64,000 bases of DNA from DATMER01 sp963741305 (GTDB taxonomy: Bacteria > Acidobacteriota > Thermoanaerobaculia > Multivoradales > UBA5704), in contig CAVUHL010000003.1 in assembly GCA_963741305.1 (NCBI GenBank), positions 6,882,001 through 6,946,000 on the forward strand, written 5' to 3'. Position numbers and translations under genes: made by a program. Positions 18,535 through 26,844 of the stretch are shown piece by piece. The first letter of the stretch is position 1. Every line of letters starts with the position of its first letter. The notes beneath the pieces were generated by a model that made no database searches, was not told the DNA's origin, and was given only the letters and a program-made list of their open reading frames with translations.

Positions 18535-20362
18535 AGCAGCATTTTTCCTGATGGCCCTGGTGCCCGGTCCCCTCCTGGGGATCGAGCACCGGGCCGTCCA
18601 GGACGGCCTCGCCGTGGACATGTCCGTCGAGCCGATCGGGGGAGCCGGTGAGCTGAAGGAGGCCCAGGACGTGCGGGTGCGGCTGCGGATCTCGGACGCC
18701 GCGACCGGCTCTCCCCTCACCGGGCTCTTCCCGGCCGCGTGGTTGGACCTCCCTCCCGCCGGCAAGGCCGAGGGCCAGCGCTCCTGCGGCGAGAAGATCT
18801 CCGCCTTCCTCGGCGGCTCGGTCCTCTCGCCGCCGGAGGTCGACCTCAACACCTACTACGTCCTGGCTCTGAACCAGGATGCCACCATCTCCGTCGTCGA
18901 TCCGATCTTCGGCTTCGGCGGCAGCAAGCTGCTGGGCATGGTCTTCCTCGACAGCCCGGGCGAGGACTGGGCGCTCTCCGCCGACGGCGAGCGCCTGTTC
19001 GTCTCCATGCCGGCCGCCGGGGCGGTGGCCGTCGTGGAGACCCACGGCTGGAAGGTGGTGGGGAAGGTCGCCCTTCCCCGTCCCGGCCGGCTGCTCCTCG
19101 ACGGCGAGCGTCTCTGGGTGGGGATCGAGGGCGGCGTCGCGGCCGTGGACGCGAAAGGGCTCGCCTTCACGGCCCGCATCTCGACCGGCAAGGGTCCCCA
19201 CGACCTCGCTCTCGGACGCGACCGCGTCTTTGTCACCAACCGCGACGAAGGCACGGTCTCGGTCATCGACGCGCGGACTCTGCGCAAAGTCGGGGACGTA
19301 GCCACGGGCCTCCGGCCGGTCTCCGTGACCTGGTCGGACCTCGCCGGCTCGGCCTGGGTGGCGCATGAAGGGGACGGCGCGATCGTGGCGATCGAGGGGG
19401 AGGAGGTCCGGGTCCGCCTCGCGGGCAAGCCGGGCCTCTCCCAGATCCGGTTTGCTCCGGGAGGCCGGCTGGCCCTCGCCGTCAATCCGGCCGAGGACGA
19501 GGTCCAGGTGATCGACGCCGCGGTCCGCAAGATCATCCAGACGGGCAAGATGGAAGACGGGCCCGACCAGGTGACCTTCACGGAAGAGATCGCCTACGTG
19601 CGCCACCGGGGGAGCGAAACCGTGCTCATGATCCCGCTCCGCGAGCTGGGGCACGAGGGCGCGCCCGTGTCCGCCGCCGACTTCCCCGGCGGCCAGAACC
19701 CGCCCGGCAACCTCCCGCTCCCCACTCCCGCCGCCGGCATCGTGCAGGCGGTGGGGGACGCGGCCGTGCTGGTGGCCAACCCTCTCGATCAGGCCATCTA
19801 CTTCTACAAGGAAGGCATGGCCGCGCCCATGGGCCACTTCAAGAACTACGGCCGCCAGCCGCGCGCCGTGCTGGTGGTGGACCGCAGCCTGCGCGAGGCC
19901 GCGCCGGGTGTTTACGAAACCGTGACCCGTCTGCGCAACGCCGGCCGGCACGACCTCGCCGTCTTCCTCAACGCGCCGCGCCTGATGCAATGCTTTCCTC
20001 TCCCGGTGGCGGAAGATGCCGTCCTGGCGGCGAAGCGGCGGCCGGCGCTGCTCATCGAGCCCCTGTCGGAGCCCGGGGAGGTGGGAGCTGGAGAGGAGGT
20101 GAGCGTCCGCTACCGGATCACCTCGTCCGACGGAGGGGCTCCGAAGACGGGGCTGCGCGTGCGCTGGATGGCCTTCCTCTCCCCTGGCACCTGGCAACTG
20201 CGGGAAGCCGCGGCCGAGGTGTCCGATGGGATCTACGAAGTCCGCTTCCGGGCTCCGCAGGCCGGCCTTTATTACGTCTTCCTGGAGGTCCCCTCCGCGG
20301 GGATCGGCCTGGAGGATGCTCCGCCCCTGACCTTCTTCGCGAACCGAGGAGAAACAAAGTGA
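18521..20362 (+). CDS. secreted YVTN-type beta-propeller protein
   Basis: A 613-residue exported protein that overlaps the oxidase gene by 14 nt. After a signal peptide (MWCRKAAFFLMALVPGPLLG) comes a short immunoglobulin-like domain, then a seven-bladed propeller of YVTN/cytochrome-cd1-like repeats (about 110-420) with phrases such as RVFVTNRDEGTVSVIDARTL and ALAVNPAEDEVQVIDA. A C-terminal beta-sandwich (about 510-600) follows. No haem motif is present. It is probably a periplasmic or extracellular partner of the oxidase, perhaps a scaffold or metal-binding protein. Its stop codon overlaps the next start (GTGA). Confidence 0.8.
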   Translation: MWCRKAAFFLMALVPGPLLGIEHRAVQDGLAVDMSVEPIGGAGELKEAQDVRVRLRISDAATGSPLTGLFPAAWLDLPPAGKAEGQRSCGEKISAFLGGSVLSPPEVDLNTYYVLALNQDATISVVDPIFGFGGSKLLGMVFLDSPGEDWALSADGERLFVSMPAAGAVAVVETHGWKVVGKVALPRPGRLLLDGERLWVGIEGGVAAVDAKGLAFTARISTGKGPHDLALGRDRVFVTNRDEGTVSVIDARTLRKVGDVATGLRPVSVTWSDLAGSAWVAHEGDGAIVAIEGEEVRVRLAGKPGLSQIRFAPGGRLALAVNPAEDEVQVIDAAVRKIIQTGKMEDGPDQVTFTEEIAYVRHRGSETVLMIPLRELGHEGAPVSAADFPGGQNPPGNLPLPTPAAGIVQAVGDAAVLVANPLDQAIYFYKEGMAAPMGHFKNYGRQPRAVLVVDRSLREAAPGVYETVTRLRNAGRHDLAVFLNAPRLMQCFPLPVAEDAVLAAKRRPALLIEPLSEPGEVGAGEEVSVRYRITSSDGGAPKTGLRVRWMAFLSPGTWQLREAAAEVSDGIYEVRFRAPQAGLYYVFLEVPSAGIGLEDAPPLTFFANRGETK

Positions 20363-21435
20363 AGTTTTTTGGCCCCATCCTTGCCCTTCTCATCGCCCTG
20401 CCTGTCCTCGGACAGCATGAGCACCACAGTTCCGTGCCGGAGGCCGCTCCGGAAGCCGCTCCGGAAGAGAAACCTCTCCAGCTCGCCGTCCCCGACGTCC
20501 CCCTGGTCGATCAGGACGGCCATCCGGTCCGCTTCCACACCGACCTGGTCAAAGGCAAGGTAGTGGCGGTCAACTTCATCTTCACCACATGCACCACCGT
20601 CTGCCCGCCGATGGGAGCGACTTTCGGCAAGCTGCGCGAGCAGCTCGGGGAAAGGGCGGGGAAGGACGTCCACCTGATCTCCGTGAGCGTCGACCCCCGC
20701 ACGGACACCCCCGAACGGCTCAAGGCCTGGGCCGCGAAATTCGGCTCCGGCCCTGGCTGGACCCTGGTCACCGGGGATGCCACGCAGGTGCGCAAGCTGC
20801 TCGACGCCTTCGGGGTGTTCACCGCCGATCCCGCCGAGCACACGCCGCTGGTCTTCGTCGGCAACGACGCCAAGGGCGAGTGGACCCGGGCCTACGGCCT
20901 CGCGCCGCCGGCAAAGATTGCCGAGCTGATCGATCATGCCGCCAGGAACCCGGCCGCGGCGTACTTCGGAGACATCCCGCTGGTCGATCAGAACGGAAAG
21001 ACCATGAAGCTCTACTCCGACCTGATCCGCGGCCGGACGGTGGTGATCGACGTCATGTTCACCGGCTGCACCGGGGCCTGCCCTGTGATGAGCCGCACGT
21101 TTGCAAAAGTGCAGGACTGGCTGGGCGACCGGCTGGGCAAGGACGTCTACCTGATCTCGATCTCGGTCGATCCGGTCAACGACACCCCGGCGAAGCTGCG
21201 CGAGTACGCGGCAGGTTTCAAGGCAAAGCCGGGCTGGTTCTTCCTGACCGGCAAACCCGAGGACGTGCGAGCGGCCCTGGGCAAGCTCGGGCAGTCGGTC
21301 GAGACGCCCGAGGCGCATCAAAACCTTTTCCTGATCGGCAATGACCGCACCGGCCTGTGGAAGAAAGCCATGGGCCTGGCCGCTCCCGAAGAGATCCTCC
21401 CCATCGTCGACAGCGTGGTCAACGACCAGGGATGA
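20359..21435 (+). CDS. tandem SCO1/SenC copper chaperone (double domain)
   Basis: The GTG at 20359 follows GAGGAGAAAC and overlaps the upstream stop, giving 358 residues. A signal peptide and a short His-rich linker (GQHEHHSS) lead into two complete SCO/thioredoxin-like domains. The first has C78-TTV-C82 and a conserved His near 161 (AEHTPLVFVGND); the second has C237-TGA-C241 and a His near 319 (AHQNLFLIGND). SCO proteins hold Cu(I)/Cu(II) with the two Cys and the His and load copper oxidases. Having two domains in one chain is unusual and suits loading a multi-copper target. It is exported to the periplasm, with the neighbouring oxidase the likely client. Confidence 0.92.
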   Translation: MKFFGPILALLIALPVLGQHEHHSSVPEAAPEAAPEEKPLQLAVPDVPLVDQDGHPVRFHTDLVKGKVVAVNFIFTTCTTVCPPMGATFGKLREQLGERAGKDVHLISVSVDPRTDTPERLKAWAAKFGSGPGWTLVTGDATQVRKLLDAFGVFTADPAEHTPLVFVGNDAKGEWTRAYGLAPPAKIAELIDHAARNPAAAYFGDIPLVDQNGKTMKLYSDLIRGRTVVIDVMFTGCTGACPVMSRTFAKVQDWLGDRLGKDVYLISISVDPVNDTPAKLREYAAGFKAKPGWFFLTGKPEDVRAALGKLGQSVETPEAHQNLFLIGNDRTGLWKKAMGLAAPEEILPIVDSVVNDQG

Positions 21436-22700
21436 AAATCCTTTCCCTTCTTCTCCTGCCTCTCCTGCTCGGGGCCGCCCCCCGGGAGGAGCGGGGCCGG
21501 GAGATCTACCTGAAGGGAGCCGGGGAGATCACGGCTGTGATTGGCGCCGAGGGAGGAACCGAGGGGGGGACGGAGGTCCCCGCCTCCGCCCTCCCCTGCT
21601 CGGGCTGCCATGGCCGCGATGGCCGCGGCCAGGCCGAAGGGGGAGTCAAGCCGTCCGACCTCACCCGCATTGACGACGAGCGCTCCCTCAAGCGCGCCAT
21701 CTCCATGGGGATCAGCTCCAAGGGGGAGCCGCTGCACGTGGCCATGCCCCGCTACCGGATGAGCCAGGAGGACATGGCCGCCCTCATCTCCTACATCAAG
21801 ACGCTGGGCCACGGTTCCGACCCGGGAGTGAGCGACGCCACCGTCCGGATCGGAACCGTCCTGCCGCCGTACCTGTCCAAGCCGGTTCAAGCGGCCCTCG
21901 CCGCCCGTTTCCAGGACACCGGAGAGCTCTGGGGCCGCCGGATCGAGCTGCGGACCCTTGAGCTCACGGGTCCGGCCGAGGGCTGGCCCTCCCAGGTCAG
22001 GGACTTCCTCCGAAGAGAAGAAGTCTTCGCCGTCGCCGGGGCCTTCCTCGCGGGAGCGGACGGCGAGCTCGCCAAGGTCTTCGAGGAGCAGGAGGTGCCC
22101 CTGGTCGGTCCTTTCACGCTCCATCCGCAGGAAAACCGCTACGTTTTCCATCTCTCCCCGGGGCTGGACGACCAGACGCGCGCTCTGGCCCGCTTCGCGA
22201 AACAGGAGAGGCTGGAGGATCCGCTGATCTTTCCCGGCACGGGTGCCGAAGCCCTGGCGAAGCTGCGCGAGGCCGAGAAGGGCGGCTCCCATCCAACCCT
22301 GCTCGCGACGGGAAGGGCCGCGGACGCCTCGCTCCTCTCCGCGCCGCTCTCGTTCGACGGCCGCATCTTCGTCGCGGTCCCCGCCCTGCCGGGAGAATCC
22401 GAGGCCTACCGCAAGCTCGCCGCGGCTCACGGGCTCAGCCGGGAGCAACGCTCGGCCCAGCTCTCCGCCCTCGCCGCCGCCGAGGTCCTGCTGCAAGGGC
22501 TCGAGCGGTCGGGCCGAACTCTCACCCGCGACGGCCTGATCGAGAAGCTGGAATTGCTGCGCGGCTTCGAAACCGGCTACGGGCCGCCGGTCTCCTTCGG
22601 CCCCGTCCGCCGCATCGGAGCCCGGGGCGCCTACATCCTCAAGGCCGACCTGAGCAAGAAGGCGTGGGTCCCGGCGGGCGGATGGGTAGGGGTGGAGTGA
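21432..22700 (+). CDS. cytochrome c fused to periplasmic-binding-protein domain
   Basis: The ATG at 21432 overlaps the upstream stop (ATGA), giving 422 residues. A signal peptide is followed by a single-haem cytochrome c domain with CSGCH near residue 56 and a plausible axial Met in AMPRYRM. The rest (about 140-415) resembles a LivK/Leu-Ile-Val-type periplasmic binding fold (VRIGTVLPPY, VFAVAGAFLAG, VPLVGPFTLHP). It may sense or bind a ligand while passing electrons to or from the oxidase. The last 30 codons are repeated as a broken copy at 23318-23425. Confidence 0.85.
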   Translation: MKILSLLLLPLLLGAAPREERGREIYLKGAGEITAVIGAEGGTEGGTEVPASALPCSGCHGRDGRGQAEGGVKPSDLTRIDDERSLKRAISMGISSKGEPLHVAMPRYRMSQEDMAALISYIKTLGHGSDPGVSDATVRIGTVLPPYLSKPVQAALAARFQDTGELWGRRIELRTLELTGPAEGWPSQVRDFLRREEVFAVAGAFLAGADGELAKVFEEQEVPLVGPFTLHPQENRYVFHLSPGLDDQTRALARFAKQERLEDPLIFPGTGAEALAKLREAEKGGSHPTLLATGRAADASLLSAPLSFDGRIFVAVPALPGESEAYRKLAAAHGLSREQRSAQLSALAAAEVLLQGLERSGRTLTRDGLIEKLELLRGFETGYGPPVSFGPVRRIGARGAYILKADLSKKAWVPAGGWVGVE

Positions 22701-22727
22701 GGGGAACGCGCCCTGGACGGCAACGCA

Positions 22728-22765
22728 AGTAGAGATATTCCTAAAATTATATTATTCTAGCTGTC
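22728..22765 (+). promoter_or_regulatory. possible promoter region (AT-rich)
   Basis: The stretch GATATTCCTAAAATTATATT is strikingly AT-rich for this genome and lies 40-75 nt upstream of the small secreted protein gene. No exact -35/-10 pair can be assigned. Confidence 0.3.
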
Positions 22766-22805
22766 CACCTGGGGCGGCAACCGCCCTTCTGCGAAGGAGA
22801 CGGAA

Positions 22806-23297
22806 ATGAACAGGCTTCGGATCTCGTGGATTTACGGTGTCCTCTTCCTGGTCCTCTCGCTGTCGGCAAGCGCCCAGCCCGACTGGACTCGGATTGGCTC
22901 GACCGGGACGGTCGATGAGTCCACTCCCTTCCAGGTCAACGGGCCCGCGCTCTTCCATCCCGTGAACAGCCTCACCTCGGTCGTGGCCCGCTTCAATGTC
23001 GACAATGTTTCCGGGCAGTTCCCGCTCGCTCCCTGGAATGTCCTGGAGATGACCTCACAGGACGGCACTACGCAGGGCCAGGTCACCGCGAGGCTCATGC
23101 GAGTCCCGAGGTGCACTGGCACGCCCATCCTCGTCTGCGCCGTACAGAGCAGCGATACGGCCTTGGGGCCCACCTGCACGCAGTGCACGTTCACGCCCCA
23201 GCCGGACTTCGCGAACAACTCCTACTATGTAGAGGTCACCATCAGCCGCAGCGTCGCCACCGTCACCCCAGCCTTGTTCAGCCTGCGGCTGTTCTAA
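22806..23297 (+). CDS. small secreted protein of unknown function
   Basis: A 163-residue protein with a good ribosome binding site (GAAGGAGAC, 7 nt before the ATG) and a signal peptide ending SLSASAQ. The mature part is beta-rich and contains four cysteines in two pairs (RCTGTPILVC and CTQC), which would suit disulfide bonds outside the cytoplasm. No family is recognised. An AT-rich stretch at about 22730-22760 upstream is a likely promoter region. It lies between the cytochrome gene and a remnant of that gene's 3' end. Confidence 0.65.
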   Translation: MNRLRISWIYGVLFLVLSLSASAQPDWTRIGSTGTVDESTPFQVNGPALFHPVNSLTSVVARFNVDNVSGQFPLAPWNVLEMTSQDGTTQGQVTARLMRVPRCTGTPILVCAVQSSDTALGPTCTQCTFTPQPDFANNSYYVEVTISRSVATVTPALFSLRLF

Positions 23298-23317
23298 GGA
23301 TTCCGCGGGCGGGAGGT

Positions 23318-23425
23318 CGAACCTTCGGCCCCCCGCCGTCTCGGAACCCTGGGCGCCTACATCCTCAAGGCCGATCTGACGCGCAGGGCCTGGCTACCGG
23401 AGGGGCGCTGGATCGAGGCGAAGTG
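23318..23425 (+). pseudogene. remnant of the 3' end of the cytochrome c/PBP gene
   Basis: Bases 23335-23425 translate to a sequence with LGAYILKADLTRRAW, almost the same as the C-terminus of the cytochrome fusion (RGAYILKADLSKKAW) and with a stop codon at the matching place. Just upstream, TTCGGCCCC also matches but is shifted by a 2-nt deletion. Only about 30 codons remain. It shows that a second copy of this gene once existed here or that a duplication event was broken up. Confidence 0.8.
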
Positions 23426-25032
23426 ATCAAAGCCTTGATCTGGGCGAGCTCTGTGTCCAGCCGCTTCTGCAGCTCGACGATCTGCGCATCCTTTTCAAGC
23501 ACGAGCTGATAAAGGCCCTGGACCGCGGCCATGGTCACGCCCTGGACGTCCATCGGAAAGATGTACTGTCCTTCCGTTCCAAGACCGAAGGCGCTCTGGA
23601 AGTCTTCGACGGTCGGGCCGACGTGGCGCAGCTTGCGCTCGTCGCTCTTGTAGGTCCACTCGTTGATCGGCAACAGGGCGAACTTCTTCAGTACCGTGCT
23701 CGGATCCATGGGCTCGAAGCTCTCCTTCAGCGCACGTGAGGACGGGTTGCTGAACGTGCCATTGACGGTGACATTGCCACTGAATGTCGCCGCCCCGGTG
23801 CTGCCGTTGATCTGGAAGCGGTTGGTGTTATTGGTACCGAGGATGATGTCGTCTGCTTCGAGCGTCCCGATTATGATTCCACTGCCGCCGACGTGCAGGA
23901 TCTCCCCTCGACCGCCAAGCGTCACGCCGAATCTCGTGGCCGTCCTGCCGCTCCCGTGCGCGGTCAGGTTCATCGAAGTCGTATCCGACTGGGCGCGCCA
24001 GGCTGCGTTGGCACTGGTGCCCGTGTTCGTGTTTTCGATCAAGGCGATCGTATTGGCGTCCTGATTGAGTTCCACTTCCACCCTTTGCGAGGGGCTGGCC
24101 GTGCCGATACCCACGTTGCCAGCCGCCGAGATGTCGATGCTACTTGTGGGCGCACCGGAACGTATGCGGAAGGGCAAGCGCGAGCCGCTGGTCACGTCAC
24201 GCACGAAGAACTCGGCCTCGTCGCCCGCAATATCCCAGGTCTGGGCCGCGAGGCCGCCGGAGTTGTTCTGCTCCAGCCGGATCGCCGGGGCGTCGCTGGT
24301 GTTGACGTGGAGGTCGAGGGCCGGCGTGGCGGTCCGGAAACCGACCCGGCCGGTGCTGTCGACGAAGATCGAGTTGGTCGCGGCCCCCGCCGTGATCGTG
24401 AAGGGGACCTTGGCGCCGGTGATGTCCTCGATGGAGAACTTGTTGGCACCGCCGCTGTCCGAGTCGTTCGCGGTGAGCTGCCAATCGTTGCTCGCGAAGC
24501 CCGGAGAGGAGCTGGTGTCTTCGAACTTGATCCGGAGGGCGCTCTCCTTGAGCCGGATCGTGTCGAGGCCGAAGCTCTCGTTGTTGACGCAGTCGGTGCC
24601 GACGCACGCGCTCCCCCTGACGATCAGGTCGTCGTTGAAGACCTGGTCGGTCGCCGTGACCTTGCGCACCTGCGGCTCCTTTCCCCCAGGCACGACGATC
24701 GCGCCGGCCTGGACCAGGAAGGCGCCGGACACGACAGAGCTTTCGAGCAGCTCCGCCTTGCGCAGGGGCACCAGCCGGAGCTCGTAGGTGTACGCGCCGT
24801 CCCTGGCGCCCGAGGGCAGCTCGAAGGCCGGCGTCTCGTTCGCGCCGAATTCCCGGCGCACCACCTCCCCGCTCGGCAGCGACACCGTCAGGACCGCCCC
24901 GTCATGTTCAACCTGGGCATCCCACTGCACGCGCCCCGGATCGAAGCTGACCTTGGCGACTCCAGCCCAGGCCGCGGGCCCAACGATCACCATGGCGAGC
25001 ACCAAGGACAAACGGTTCCATAGCTTTCTCAT
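23365..25032 (-). CDS. secreted repeat protein with C-terminal S74-type chaperone domain
   Basis: The ATG at 25032 (MRKLWNRLSLVL) follows GGGGAGGAGACGCC and gives 555 residues with a signal peptide. The long middle part has repeated VGFRTATPALDLHV / VGIGTASPSQRVEV segments, as in tail-fibre or trimeric adhesin stalks. The end (about 455-535) matches the intramolecular chaperone/peptidase S74 domain (SSRALKESFEPMDPSTVL, VGPTVEDFQSAFGLG), which trimerises fibres and often cleaves itself off, followed by a short coiled coil. It is probably a surface fibre. The final ~20 residues are read from the antisense of the cytochrome gene remnant, so the original 3' end may be lost. Confidence 0.8.
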   Translation of the reverse strand: MRKLWNRLSLVLAMVIVGPAAWAGVAKVSFDPGRVQWDAQVEHDGAVLTVSLPSGEVVRREFGANETPAFELPSGARDGAYTYELRLVPLRKAELLESSVVSGAFLVQAGAIVVPGGKEPQVRKVTATDQVFNDDLIVRGSACVGTDCVNNESFGLDTIRLKESALRIKFEDTSSSPGFASNDWQLTANDSDSGGANKFSIEDITGAKVPFTITAGAATNSIFVDSTGRVGFRTATPALDLHVNTSDAPAIRLEQNNSGGLAAQTWDIAGDEAEFFVRDVTSGSRLPFRIRSGAPTSSIDISAAGNVGIGTASPSQRVEVELNQDANTIALIENTNTGTSANAAWRAQSDTTSMNLTAHGSGRTATRFGVTLGGRGEILHVGGSGIIIGTLEADDIILGTNNTNRFQINGSTGAATFSGNVTVNGTFSNPSSRALKESFEPMDPSTVLKKFALLPINEWTYKSDERKLRHVGPTVEDFQSAFGLGTEGQYIFPMDVQGVTMAAVQGLYQLVLEKDAQIVELQKRLDTELAQIKALITSPRSSAPPVARPCASDRP

Positions 25033-25161
25033 TGGCGTCTCCTCCCCAGGCATCATATCAATAAATCTAAGTTTCTTAAAGATTGCGAGAAACTTGATCG
25101 GGAGCGTACAGTCGAGGTTTGCGCTCTGCGAAATTCCGAGCAGAGTGGAAAGGAGATCTCT
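25033..25161. promoter_or_regulatory. divergent promoter region
   Basis: The 129-bp gap separates two divergently transcribed secreted-protein genes. It contains an AT-rich block (ATCAATAAATCTAAGTTTCT) that stands out from the GC-rich surroundings and probably holds promoters for one or both genes. GGAAAGGAGATCTCT precedes the rightward ATG. Confidence 0.4.
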
Positions 25162-26505
25162 ATGCCGAACTTGTGCTGTGGAAATCTGAACGGGCCCGGG
25201 CCTCTGGAAGTGCCGTGGCCGCCACCGATCCCCCTCCATCCGATGTATGACTTGCGTGGGCCGCAGGTCGAGCCGGAGGCGGGCTTCTGGACGATCAATC
25301 CCTGCGCTGTGCCCTGCATCGTGCGGATCCAGGATCTGATCGTGAAGACGGACGATCCGGAAAACCCGTGCTACTTCCCGGACTACCCGACCGATTTAGA
25401 GATAGTCACGGCCGAGATCGAGGAGCTCAAGGAGCTCGCCTCGCTGCGCGACGACCCTGGAGCCTTGGCGAACCCGGCATCGCCGAACCGGCAGCGCCTC
25501 GCCATCAGCCCCTTCCTGCAGCTGCGCCCGCAACCTCTGGGCGCGGTCTTCAACCGCGAGCGCAGCGAGGACGAGCCCGTGATCCTCACCGGGCGCGAGC
25601 TGGCGCGGTATTTCGAGAGCGAGACGCCCGGATTGGCACACCGGCATGCCCTCAACTTCCTGATCGCGAGGTTCAACTATTCGCCGCCCCGCCAGGCGCT
25701 GATCTGGGCGGCCCTGGACATGGCCATCTACAGCGCCCTTCTCGCGGCCTGGTACTACAAGTGGTTCACCAATCGCGCCGGCGTCCGCTACCGCCCGCGG
25801 CCGTGGGAGTACGACTACCGCATCAGCGTGCTCTTCAACCGGGAGGTGAATGCCACAGGATCCGGCGACGGGGCGCTTCGTACGATGCCGACCCCTTCTC
25901 CTGGTACGCCGCGGCACCCTTCCTATCCATCGGGCCATAGCACGTACGCGGGGGCCGCCAGCGAGATGCTCTCCTTCTTCTTCCCGGACTATACGGCGGA
26001 GTTCGACAAGCTGGCGGACAACGCGGGCATGGCACGCCTCTGGGCGGGCATTCACTGGCGCTCCGACCATGTGCAAGGCATGAAGCTCGGGCGTTGCGTC
26101 GCGCGTGAAATCATTGCAACGCTTCAGGAGGGGTGCATCTGCCCGCCGGACGTCTGCAGCACTCCCGACCCCTGCGGCGAGCCGCCCACGTACGAAGATC
26201 TGGTGAACTGCTCCGTGCTCTTCAGCGGGTGCTGCGAGGGCGAGGAGGCAGTCGAGGAGAGCTCACCTCCGCGGCCCGGCCGTGAGCGTGCACCGGGGAA
26301 GCAAGGAAAGAGTGGAGGAGGAGCCGCGGCTTCCTCCGCGGCTCAGCGCGGGCAGGCCAGAGGACCGCAACAGGGCGCGAAACCCGCTGGCTCCCCTGCC
26401 GACGAGGCGCGCCAGGCCCGGGGTCCGCAGAAGGGAGCCCGCCCCGCCGGTTCCCAGGAGGCCGAGGAAGAGCAGGCCAAGGGTCCGCAGAAAGGAGCGA
26501 AGTAA
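25162..26505 (+). CDS. PAP2 / vanadium haloperoxidase-like protein
   Basis: The 447-residue protein carries the phosphate/vanadate-binding motifs of the PAP2-haloperoxidase superfamily: RPRPWEYD, then HPSYPSGHSTYAGAASEML near residue 255 and GIHWRSDHVQGMKLGR near residue 296. It may be a vanadium-dependent haloperoxidase or an acid phosphatase. There is no clear signal peptide. A cysteine-rich segment (CICPPDVCSTPDPCGEPP) follows the catalytic domain, and the last 75 residues are a low-complexity tail with QARGPQ(Q/K)GA repeats. It is followed by a strong hairpin. Confidence 0.82.
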   Translation: MPNLCCGNLNGPGPLEVPWPPPIPLHPMYDLRGPQVEPEAGFWTINPCAVPCIVRIQDLIVKTDDPENPCYFPDYPTDLEIVTAEIEELKELASLRDDPGALANPASPNRQRLAISPFLQLRPQPLGAVFNRERSEDEPVILTGRELARYFESETPGLAHRHALNFLIARFNYSPPRQALIWAALDMAIYSALLAAWYYKWFTNRAGVRYRPRPWEYDYRISVLFNREVNATGSGDGALRTMPTPSPGTPRHPSYPSGHSTYAGAASEMLSFFFPDYTAEFDKLADNAGMARLWAGIHWRSDHVQGMKLGRCVAREIIATLQEGCICPPDVCSTPDPCGEPPTYEDLVNCSVLFSGCCEGEEAVEESSPPRPGRERAPGKQGKSGGGAAASSAAQRGQARGPQQGAKPAGSPADEARQARGPQKGARPAGSQEAEEEQAKGPQKGAK

Positions 26506-26514
26506 GCTGTCAGA

Positions 26515-26570
26515 CCGCGAGGGCGGCGGAGTTGAGGATCAGCTCAGCGAACGATCCGCCGCCCTCGCGG
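26515..26570. terminator. 16-bp perfect stem hairpin after the PAP2 gene
   Basis: CCGCGAGGGCGGCGGA (26515-26530) is the exact reverse complement of 26555-26570, with a 24-nt loop that contains a smaller TGAG/CTCA dyad. It begins 10 nt after the stop codon. There is no T-tract, so it may be a termination or RNA-stability structure rather than a classical terminator. Confidence 0.5.
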
Positions 26571-26634
26571 CCCTCGGGCTGGAGCCGGCTTTGGCCACGC
26601 AGGAGAGCCGCTCTACGCGAAGTAAGATTTGGGC

Positions 26635-26844
26635 ATGCGAACGGAGAAAGTCTCCCTCACTCTGGAAGAAGGGCTCGTTGCCGAGGCTCGCGAAGCGGCC
26701 GGCTTGCGAAGGCTGTCGAGCTACGTCAACCGCGCACTCCGGAACCAATTGCAGCACGATCGCCTGGCTCGTCTACTCTCTGAGCTCGAGCAGGAGACAG
26801 GGCCGATCGATCCGGGAGTGATGGACTCCATCCGCCAAGAATGA
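26635..26844 (+). CDS. orphan antitoxin-like protein (ribbon-helix-helix type)
   Basis: The 69-residue protein MRTEKVSLTLEEGLVAEA... has the basic strand and two helices expected of small VapB/CopG-like antitoxins, with a C-terminal tail (ELEQETGPIDPGVMDSI) of the type that normally binds a toxin. A TTG two codons earlier is a weaker start. A toxin gene would be expected right after it, but the overlapping ATGACC frame stops after eleven codons, so no partner is left. Confidence 0.6.
   Translation: MRTEKVSLTLEEGLVAEAREAAGLRRLSSYVNRALRNQLQHDRLARLLSELEQETGPIDPGVMDSIRQE

Noticed and set aside
13333..18852. A very long open frame on the minus strand across the oxidase gene
   Set aside because: It is the mirror of a high-GC coding region, rich in Arg/Val/Asp with no domain or ribosome binding site. 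The plus strand has the signal peptide, copper motifs and Shine-Dalgarno.
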